From: CAZBKJ01 sp964492495
Lineage (GTDB): Bacteria > Patescibacteriota > Microgenomatia > UBA1400 > UBA12028
Reading direction: 5' to 3'
Assembly: GCA_964492495.1 (NCBI GenBank)
Contig: CAZBKJ010000001.1
Coordinates: 1 to 64,000, forward strand
DNA: 64,000 nt
The position numbers and the translations under genes are program-made. Position 1 is the stretch's first letter, and each line of letters opens with the position of its first letter. A model generated the notes under the pieces. The model was not told the DNA's origin. It saw nothing but the letters and a program-made list of their open reading frames with translations, and did no database searches. This document shows positions 51,904-59,000 of this stretch, piece by piece.

Positions 51904-53108
51904 AGAACAATATCGGCAGAAACGACCCTTGTCCTTGTGGAGCAATCAACGCGGAAACAGGAAAACCAGTAAAGTACAAGAAATGTTGTTTCATTCATCC
52001 CATAGATATGCCATCTCAACTTGAATTTATGCAGATGAAGGTTGAAATGATGCAAAAAGCAGTCACTATGAGAAACGTATTGAAAACTAAAGGCATTTTT
52101 ATTGATTTCCCAGCCCCTGTAGTTTTCAAAGGAAAATCAATTTGGGCATTTGGCAGTGGGTTGTATTTCTATCCAAAAGAACACATGACCTTTCACGAGG
52201 GACTAATTTTTGTCCTTAGAAATCTTCTAGCAAAGGATAAAAAGTGGGTAGCAGAGCAAGAAGCAGTACCATTAGAAAAACGACACTTTATTTTGAAGTG
52301 TTATCACGAGTATCTTAAATGGAGAAATAAAAATAGTACACCTGAAAACCAAATAGGAGATGAAAAATGGAGAGCAATCCCAGACGGATTGACCAAATCT
52401 TTACTATCATTGGCATTTGACGTAGCTTGCATTATCCACGTTCATGGCCACATACCTGAAAAAATCATTGAGCGATTGAAGAAAACCGACAACATCTATC
52501 AAGGTGCGAGATACGAAATAGCAGTTGCAGCAATTTTTGCTCGACTAGGATGCAAGTTCGAGTTCTTAGATGAAAAACTAGATCATCTTACTCAAACACC
52601 TGGCCACTGCGAGTTCTTTGCGACAGATGAGGAAACGAACACTATTGTTGCAGTTGAAGCGAAAAGTAAGGTAAGAAAAGGTGTGTTGCATCAACCTGGG
52701 CAATCTACTGAGTTTCAACTATGGAACAATGTCACAGGTCCGTATAGAAATGCCCTCAAGCAGAGTCCTGAGGATGTTCCGTTTATTGTATTTGTTGACG
52801 TAAACTCACCACCAACTCCCGGTCTAGATAAATTTGAAAAGCCATGGGCTAAGGAAATCTTAGAAAGTAGAGAGAAAACTCCACTGAACAAACCAGGGAA
52901 ACCAGATCCTTGCACACTAATAGTCTATACAAACTATTCATACCATTACCAAACTGGTACTGAGGCTAAGGCAAATGAAGCAATTACAGTTGCTCCTGCT
53001 TATCCTAAGCACGCTGTCTCTGAATTATTTTTGAATAAGTTACAAATGGCAATAGAAAACTATAGCTTTATTCCAAATATTGAGTACGATGGTACAGTTA
53101 AAGGATAA
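51900..53108 (+). CDS. SEC-C zinc finger protein with PD-(D/E)XK-like nuclease core
   Basis: 402 residues from MKNNIGRNDPCPCGAINAETG; the ATG overlaps the metallopeptidase stop. Residues about 6-30 form a SEC-C motif (NDPCPCG, then YKKCC). The middle is helical. From about residue 200, GARYEIAVAAIFARLGCKFEFLDEK is followed by CEFFATDEETNTIVAVEAKSKV, where E...C-E-F...V-E-A-K fits the restriction-endonuclease-like fold. SEC-C often marks accessory proteins of defence or translocation. No helicase or methylase is linked. Nuclease activity is inferred. Confidence 0.6.
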   Translation: MKNNIGRNDPCPCGAINAETGKPVKYKKCCFIHPIDMPSQLEFMQMKVEMMQKAVTMRNVLKTKGIFIDFPAPVVFKGKSIWAFGSGLYFYPKEHMTFHEGLIFVLRNLLAKDKKWVAEQEAVPLEKRHFILKCYHEYLKWRNKNSTPENQIGDEKWRAIPDGLTKSLLSLAFDVACIIHVHGHIPEKIIERLKKTDNIYQGARYEIAVAAIFARLGCKFEFLDEKLDHLTQTPGHCEFFATDEETNTIVAVEAKSKVRKGVLHQPGQSTEFQLWNNVTGPYRNALKQSPEDVPFIVFVDVNSPPTPGLDKFEKPWAKEILESREKTPLNKPGKPDPCTLIVYTNYSYHYQTGTEAKANEAITVAPAYPKHAVSELFLNKLQMAIENYSFIPNIEYDGTVKG

Positions 53109-53225
53109 GAGAGCAGCTCATTTCATGAATGTAATAAACTCTAAGGGTGTGACTCTTGAATGTCTGGAACAGTTTTGTCACATAGTTTGTGATCTGAACC
53201 TAACAGTAATTAATAAAGGCTGATA

Positions 53226-53987
53226 CTACTTGAAGATGTGACTTAACTGTTCAACCTCTTTGATCATCGATTCTAAAACTGTAGTTACTGGTTTCCCCTC
53301 AATAATGCTCTTTTCATTCAGAACAACCTCAAAGCGAAATTGCATTTTAAGGTTTGGCTCTGCATCAAGGGAATCCACAAAGAGCACATCACCAGGTTTA
53401 AGGGGAAAAAGGTTATCTGCAGGTCTAATAAATAATGGCATATCAGGAATATCATTGTCTTTCATTAATTTTTTCATTTGAGCAATCATTAGTGACCCTA
53501 TATCCACGCTTCCAAAAGTTGAACCAACTGTAATAAGCAATCTATGCTTGTCAATGTTATTAAGCATTGCTATCGTCCAAAGAGTATCATTTCCTCCTTT
53601 GTATGGTTGTATGGAATCAATAAGTTTTAATTTTTTGCCAGATATACCTTTTGTCTTTCTCACTTTTTCTTTTTCATAAGTTTGAAGATCCTTTTCTATT
53701 GGGAAATATATATGCTTTGAGGATACTGTACCTTTGTTCTCTGAAATAAATAAATCATAAGCTAAATGATCTAATGCGCTTCTGAGATTCTGAATAACAT
53801 CACCAGAAATCAAGGCGATCTTATCAGGTACACTTGCTACATCCGTCAAATAGTAGACGAGGCGTTTTGTCTGAGAATCTCTCCTGGTACCAATTCTGTA
53901 TGGATTCGATGCGAAGAAAGCACTAATTTCTATTTGGAGCTCTCCCAAGTGTTGTTTGGCTCGATCAATTTTATTTATCCAGTTCAT
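53226..53987 (-). CDS. Hypothetical protein with N-terminal helical domain
   Basis: 253 residues. A sequence of the form GDVIQNLRSALDHLAYDLFI near residue 65 recurs in a family of accessory bacterial hypotheticals, with a HEPN-like helical look but no R-x4-6-H that would show RNase activity. Further segments: FPIEKDLQTYEKEK, TLWTIAMLNNIDKHRLLITVGS, MQFRFEVVLNEKSIIEGKPV. It is convergent to the SEC-C nuclease gene and A+T-rich, hinting at horizontal origin. Confidence 0.6.
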   Translation of the reverse strand: MNWINKIDRAKQHLGELQIEISAFFASNPYRIGTRRDSQTKRLVYYLTDVASVPDKIALISGDVIQNLRSALDHLAYDLFISENKGTVSSKHIYFPIEKDLQTYEKEKVRKTKGISGKKLKLIDSIQPYKGGNDTLWTIAMLNNIDKHRLLITVGSTFGSVDIGSLMIAQMKKLMKDNDIPDMPLFIRPADNLFPLKPGDVLFVDSLDAEPNLKMQFRFEVVLNEKSIIEGKPVTTVLESMIKEVEQLSHIFK

Positions 53988-54160
53988 ATTCAGGTTCTAA
54001 AATGTAAGTTTGGATACGTAGGAGCGATATTAGCAGAGACATAGTGCATTTTTGAGCAGGAGTATGGGTCGCACTGGACCTTGTGATATTTCGGACCCAC
54101 CCCGTCACCGCCAGCTGGCGGTTCCCACCACTTCTTATCTGCTAGAATCAAAAACTACAA

Positions 54161-54186
54161 AAAAAACCGCGGGAAGCGGCTTTTTT
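54161..54186 (+). terminator. Possible terminator
   Basis: AAAAAACCGC (ending 54170) and GCGGCTTTTTT (54176-54186) with a GGGAA loop; the A and T flanks make it usable from either strand. Confidence 0.55.
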
Positions 54187-54192
54187 ATTGTT

Positions 54193-54211
54193 TGTGACCC
54201 CACCCGAATTC
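54193..54211. repeat. Duplicate of the tRNA-Glu 3' end (19 bases)
   Basis: TGTGACCCCACCCGAATTC is identical to 54334-54352, which spans the acceptor and T-arm end of the tRNA-Glu gene. It could be an integration-site scar or the remnant of a tandem tRNA copy. Confidence 0.8.
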
Positions 54212-54299
54212 TCCCCGCAAGGGGGATGGGGCAGGTCACCTCATTGGTGACTTGCCCTTAGAATCGGATTCGACTCCTATTCTGTGAGGAGTACAAGGT

Positions 54300-54329
54300 A
54301 AAAAAAATCAGGCTATAGCCTGATTTTTT
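54300..54329 (-). terminator. Palindromic terminator after tRNA-Glu
   Basis: TCAGGCTATAGCCTGA (54308-54323) flanked by A and T runs is a perfect palindrome working in both directions, seven bases beyond the tRNA 3' end. Confidence 0.85.
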
Positions 54330-54335
54330 CACCTG

Positions 54336-54408
54336 TGACCCCACCCGAATTCGAATCGGGGTTACCAGGATGAGAACCTGGTGTCCTAGGCCTCTAGACG
54401 ATGGGGCC
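54336..54408 (-). tRNA. tRNA-Glu (anticodon CTC)
   Basis: Cloverleaf on the minus strand: acceptor GGCCCCA/TGGGGTC (one G.T), D stem GTCT/GGAC, anticodon arm CCAGG-TTCTCAT-CCTGG with CTC at positions 34-36, variable TAAC, T arm CCCGA-TTCGAAT-TCGGG and discriminator A; 73 nt. CCA is not encoded. Its first 15 bases overlap the end of the GIY-YIG ORF. Confidence 0.93.
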
Positions 54409-54669
54409 ATGCGCCATTTTTTCTAAATGGTCCGTAAGCATGATCTTTACAGCTCTTTTACCTTTTGTAGTTTTTAAGTAATTTTCTCTTCTTCTCGCAT
54501 CTTTCTCTGAAAGAAACGCTTCGTAGAATATGAGTCGGACAGTACCCATTCTTTTTGTTGAATACACACCTTTACTGAGATGCTTACGGATTCTTTCTTT
54601 TAAGTTTGCCGTAAATCCTGTGTATATTTTCCCAGTATCTCTACTTTGTAAGAGATATACGTAATACAT
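54394..54669 (-). CDS. GIY-YIG nuclease domain protein, copy 1
   Basis: 91 residues from MYYVYLLQSRDTGKIYTGFTANLKERIRKH, the minimal GIY-YIG domain of the UPF0213 type: VYLL...IYTGFT are the GIY/YIG strands, Arg in LKERI is the catalytic position, and YEAFLSEKDARRRENYLK the conserved Glu-containing helix. Free-standing copies are common in CPR genomes. The last five codons and stop lie inside the tRNA-Glu 5' end on the same strand, so gene and tRNA overlap by 15 bases. Paralog at 54879-55148. Confidence 0.88.
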   Translation of the reverse strand: MYYVYLLQSRDTGKIYTGFTANLKERIRKHLSKGVYSTKRMGTVRLIFYEAFLSEKDARRRENYLKTTKGKRAVKIMLTDHLEKMAHGPIV

Positions 54670-54741
54670 TAGCAATACTCTATCATGAACCAGAATAAAT
54701 TCGATTCATGACCATGAACCGTGCTTTGCACTGGTTCACGG

Positions 54742-54754
54742 GACGATGGGGCCA
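54742..54754. repeat. Duplicate of the tRNA-Glu 5' end (13 bases)
   Basis: GACGATGGGGCCA repeats 54397-54409, the 5' end of the tRNA gene, so this sequence flanks GIY-YIG copy 1 on both sides. Confidence 0.7.
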
Positions 54755-54866
54755 AGCTGAGCTTGGCTATACTTGCGCTTAGCGCAAGTGCCTCTTCAAA
54801 CCAATACTAATCCGAGCTTAGCTCGGGTGCCAAACTGATGACTATCTTACTTACGCTGGGCGCAAG
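54751..54866. repeat. Cluster of short palindromes with GTGCC tails
   Basis: Four perfect or near-perfect hairpins: GCCAAGCTGAGCTTGGC (54751-54767), CTTGCGCTTAGCGCAAG (54772-54788), CCGAGCTTAGCTCGG (54812-54826), CTTACGCTGGGCGCAAG (54850-54866). The last three are each followed by GTGCC. Their shared design suggests REP-like mobile palindromes. A further hairpin, GAACC...GGTTC, lies at 54716-54737. Confidence 0.75.
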
Positions 54867-54878
54867 TGCCTCTATTAA

Positions 54879-55148
54879 TCATGTATTGTACTTGAGTTTT
54901 TCAAAAATATGTCTTAACTGTATCTTTAGCTCTTTTTTTCCTTTACCACCTTTTAGATAAGTTTCTCTCTGCTTTGCGTCACTTTGTTCGACATACGCTT
55001 CGTAATATATGAGGACAAGTGGTCTTCTATACTTTGTGGCACTTACGAATCCGTTTACATGAGCTTTATATCGAGATTTCAAATCGTGCGTAAAACCCGT
55101 ATAAAGTTGCTTGTCTTTTCCTGAATACAAGATGTACATGTAATACAT
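54879..55148 (-). CDS. GIY-YIG nuclease domain protein, copy 2
   Basis: 89 residues from MYYMYILYSGKDKQLYTGFTHDLKSRYKAH; same UPF0213-type domain as copy 1 with YILY...LYTGFT, the Arg helix and YYEAYVEQSDAKQRETYLKGGKGKKELK. The two are diverged paralogs rather than a recent duplication. It lies 209 bases upstream of copy 1, with the palindrome cluster between. No start Shine-Dalgarno is apparent. Confidence 0.88.
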   Translation of the reverse strand: MYYMYILYSGKDKQLYTGFTHDLKSRYKAHVNGFVSATKYRRPLVLIYYEAYVEQSDAKQRETYLKGGKGKKELKIQLRHIFEKLKYNT

Positions 55149-55180
55149 TTGTACATTTAATTTTATCACGAAATGGGAGG

Positions 55181-55750
55181 TCAGATTCGTTCAGCCTGGA
55201 TGATGAGTCGCTTCGTATCTAGAAAGCCTGTACAGGTATAGATTGTCAGCAATTCACTTTCAGTCGGGGCAATGTACTCAAGCTTGTCTGGAGAGGTTGT
55301 GACTTTTTTCGTGATTGTATACTCAAAAACAGTTTCATTGGCGGTTGTGACACTGATAGTTTCTCCCACATTCACCTCATGAAGCTTTCCGAGGAGCTTT
55401 TTGTTGTTGTGACCGTAAAAAACGGTATTTCCTGGCGTTCCAGGCAGGGATGATTCACTCCAAAACACGACGTGTGTAGGGGAAAGTACCCAAAAATCGT
55501 TCTTTTTTGCAAAAGCCTCCACTGGAGCGTCAATTTTGTCGGCTATTTTGATCTGAACGGGGAATGTTGGGACAGACTCAGTCATGTTTTCGTTGGTACG
55601 TTCTTCTCTTGCCTGGGTGACGATTTGTTCCTCCTTGAGTACAGAGATGACTGAAAATCCTAAAAACAGGACTCCAAGGAACATGAACAGGACTCCAAAC
55701 CGCGTTTTATGTTTGGAAATCTGCATACGAGTCCGTATTGATTTCTGCAT
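55181..55750 (-). CDS. Sortase
   Basis: 189 residues; an N-terminal membrane anchor (RFGVLFMFLGVLFLGFSVISVL), then the sortase beta-barrel: the catalytic His in NTVFYGHNNKKLLG, the Cys in LLTIYTCTGFLDTKRLIIQAE, and the Arg shortly after (TKRL). The TLxTC motif reads TIYTC. Class is probably D/E-like. It attaches or crosslinks surface proteins by sorting motifs. Starts at 55750 and 55726 are both possible. It is divergent from the glycan operon. Confidence 0.92.
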   Translation of the reverse strand: MQKSIRTRMQISKHKTRFGVLFMFLGVLFLGFSVISVLKEEQIVTQAREERTNENMTESVPTFPVQIKIADKIDAPVEAFAKKNDFWVLSPTHVVFWSESSLPGTPGNTVFYGHNNKKLLGKLHEVNVGETISVTTANETVFEYTITKKVTTSPDKLEYIAPTESELLTIYTCTGFLDTKRLIIQAERI

Positions 55751-55896
55751 ATATTTGTATTAAAAATTATGTAGAGTGTTGCTCTCACAACACCTATAGT
55801 AATGATTAAAAGACTATTATAGAGGAAGAACGCGTAAACGCAATGTTATAGGTCTTCTCGTGTGAAATCCCCTCTGAGGTGAACCAGAATTACTGT

Positions 55897-55926
55897 TTGA
55901 CTATAGGATAGTATTCTTGGTATAAT
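55897..55926 (+). promoter_or_regulatory. Promoter of the glycan fusion operon
   Basis: TTGACT (55897-55902), an 18-base spacer and TGGTATAAT with TATAAT at 55921-55926: the best promoter seen in the window. The 5' UTR to 55977 is about 44 nt. Confidence 0.75.
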
Positions 55927-55953
55927 CCACTTCGCTTTTCTATCTGGAGCCGA

Positions 55954-56037
55954 ATGCTGAAAACATCCTTTTATTCATGGCCAATCTTGACATTATCATT
56001 CCAGTCTTTAATGAAGAAGCGACCATTGGCCCGTTAA
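55954..56037 (+). CDS. Short upstream ORF overlapping the fusion gene start
   Basis: 27 codons (MLKTSFYSWPILTLSFQ..., stop TAA 56035-56037), preceded by GGAG six bases before its ATG and out of frame with the fusion gene. It has the better ribosome-binding site of the two starts, so it could reduce or couple translation of the large gene. Speculative; it may be only noise. Confidence 0.25.
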   Translation: MLKTSFYSWPILTLSFQSLMKKRPLAR

Positions 56038-59000
56038 TTTCGCGGATCGATAAGATACTTCGCAAAGAACACATCCCATATCATATAATTGTTGTGGATG
56101 ATCGCTCTACTGACAGAAGCCTAGAACGAGTAAAAAAGGCAAGTCAAAGTTTCCCAATCACAGTTCTTAAGAAAAAAGGCCAGCAAGGAAAAGCTTTTTC
56201 TATTCTTGAGGGTATAAAAGCCTCGACCAGTGACTACATCTGTATGATCGATGCCGATCTGCAGTATCCTCCTGAAGCAATTCCAGCGTTGTTTGATCTT
56301 GCACAGATATCCGGTGTCGCAGTAGCTCGTCGTATCACCTACGGTGGTTCTGTTGTCAGACGTATTGGAAGCAGAATACTTGCTTTTGTCCTAGGAAAGC
56401 TTCTGCATGGAATCCACTGCGATATGCAGTCGGGACTTAAGGTTTTTAAGAAAGAAATCACTGAGTTTATTAATGTCGACGAGATTACTCCTTGGGCTTT
56501 TGATCTTCCATTACTTCATGCCGCCAAACAAATGGGGTATGACATAGCAGAAGTTCCTATCGATTTCACTGAACGAGAAAATGGTGATTCAAAACTCACT
56601 CTTCTTGGTCCAACTGTACAGATTGCCAAGGGCGCGCTTCGATTAAAGTTCACAACGATCCATCCGCGAGTGATTCTTCCAGATACAAAAGAATCCATGA
56701 AAGGTGCAGGTTTTGTCCATAAAGGCAAGCGATTTATCACGCACTCAACACTTCATCACTCAAAGAGTGCACTGCTTGTGATAACCCCAAGTCAAAAAAC
56801 AGTTTTCTTTATTATTCTTGCTCTTTTTTGTTTTGGGGCAGTATTTGCGACACTTTTTACCTTTAAGATTGCTGTTGCCATACTTTCATTTGTCTACTTT
56901 ATTGATGTGTTGTTTAACTTTTTCCTTATCCTTCGAAGTCTTCAATCACCTCCAGAAATTAGTTCAGACAAGAACGAGATCTTGGCACTCAAAGATAAAG
57001 ATCTCCCTGTCTATTCGATTCTATGTCCGTTGTATAAGGAAGCCCATGTTATTCCTCAATTTGTTGAAAGTATTTCCAATCTTGATTGGCCAAAATCAAA
57101 GCTTGAAGTAATGCTTCTCTTGGAAGAAGACGATACGGAGTCAATCGAAGCAGTCAAAGACATGAACTTGCCTTCATATATTCGAAGTGTCGTTGTTCCA
57201 AACTCTCAACCAAAAACCAAACCAAAAGCATGTAACTACGGACTCAGTCACGCGAAAGGCGAGTACTTGGTCATTTTTGATGCAGAAGACAATCCAGATC
57301 CACTTCAATTAAAGAAAGCGTACTTGGGATTCCAGAAGGTTGGTCCAAATATTCGCTGTTTGCAAGCAAAGCTTAATTACTACAACCCAACACAAAATGT
57401 CCTTACCCGCATGTTTACTGCAGAGTATTCACTCTGGTTTGACGTCATTTTGACGGGACTTCAATCCATTCAAACGACAATTCCTTTGGGTGGAACCAGT
57501 AATCACTTCCGCACAAAAGATCTGTTGGAGCTTGAAGGATGGGATCCGTTTAACGTCACAGAAGACTGTGACCTCGGAATCAGACTGTTTAAGCACGGCT
57601 ACAAAACCGCAATCATCGACTCAACGACTCTTGAAGAAGCAAACAGTAATGTTCTCAACTGGATTAGACAGAGAAGCAGATGGATTAAAGGCTACATGCA
57701 GACATATCTTCTCCACATGCGAGATCCTTTAGACTTTTTTAGTACACAAGGAATTCATGCATTATTGTTCCAGCTGACCGTTGGTGGAAAGATTGCCTTT
57801 ATTTTAATCAACCCAATTTTGTGGGTTTTGACGATTTTGTACTTTACCTTAAATGCAGTTGTCGGGCCGACGATCGAAGCTCTGTACCCGTCAATTGTGT
57901 TCTACATGGCCGTGACATCACTTGTTTTTGGAAACTTCATGTTTATTTACTACTACATGTTGGGTGCAGCAAAGCGTGAACAGTGGTGGCTCATGAAATG
58001 GATCTATCTTGTTCCGATCTATTGGTTGATGGTCAGTGTGGCTGCCTGCATGGCTCTGTATCAACTGATAGTAAAACCACACTACTGGGAAAAGACCATT
58101 CACGGTCTACACCTAAAAAAAAAGCTTGAAAATGAAGCAAAAGAGACTGCAAAGGTTGTAACTGCATCTATTTTAGCCGAAGTTGAAACCAAAAAACCTC
58201 CTGTACAGCCAAGTGAGAGCACAGCCTACACAAAAAAAAGAATACAGTCGTTTGGAGTTTTCTCAAATCTTTTGAAGTATCGAAGAAGTTTCACTGGTAT
58301 TTTCTCCAAGATTATCAAAGGTGAGTATCGTGGAGGAGCTTTACTTGTAGCGGCAACGATGGCAGCAAATGTGCTGAACATGGGAACAAACTTCTACATG
58401 GGGCATGCACTACGATTGACTGATTTTGCACTCTTTAATACATACCTCAGTTTGTTAAACATTATCTCAATCTTTTCTTCATCGCTTGGAACAACTGTCA
58501 ATCAACGCTCAGCACACTTACTTGGAAAAATTGGGCATACACGTGCCGTCAATTTCTGGAGACATATAAAGAATCGAGTATTCTTTGTTTCTCTTATCCT
58601 CACTGGGCTGTGGGTCATCTGTATCCCGATGACAAGTTCATTTTTAAGTATTGATTCCAATATACCGCTCTTATTGTTTACTCCAATTTTGCTTCTTCTT
58701 GGTATTAATGCTGTGAATCAAGGGTATTTGCGTGGAGCACTCGCCTTTGAACTCGTTGCTGTTGTGACGATACTTCAGCCACTGACCCGGTTACTATCGA
58801 CGATAATTTTCGGAGAGCTCACCTATGGTGAGTATGCGTACTTGTCGATTCCTACCGGAGTTGTAGTTGCAGCATTGGTTTCTCACTTCTTTGCGAGAAA
58901 AGGTGAGTCTGTGGAGATTGCACACAAAGATTTGAAGCTTCCAAAGACATTTTTCTTTTTGGCTTTGCTTGCGAACCTCTCTTCTATTGGGTTCTTTAGT

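Larger units (their letters stand above)
53988..54335. other. Gene-free region with palindromes and tRNA-end duplication
   Basis: No gene is seen in 348 bases. It holds a perfect 16-base palindrome ACCGCCAGCTGGCGGT (54107-54122), a terminator (54161-54186), a 19-base copy of the tRNA-Glu 3' end (54193-54211), an 11-base-pair hairpin GGCAGGTCACC/GGTGACTTGCC (54230-54257, one G.T pair) and the palindromic terminator before the tRNA. Confidence 0.6.

Noticed and set aside
54193..54335. Second tRNA or tmRNA fragment next to tRNA-Glu
   Set aside because: Only a T-arm-like hairpin and the duplicated 3' end can be made out; no complete cloverleaf or tmRNA tag region.
54193..54409. Prophage or integrative element attachment site at tRNA-Glu
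   Set aside because: The duplicated tRNA ends are close together and no integrase, recombinase or phage gene is in the window.
54716..54866. CRISPR array
   Set aside because: Repeats are palindromic, unequal in sequence and irregularly spaced, with no constant direct repeat and no cas genes.
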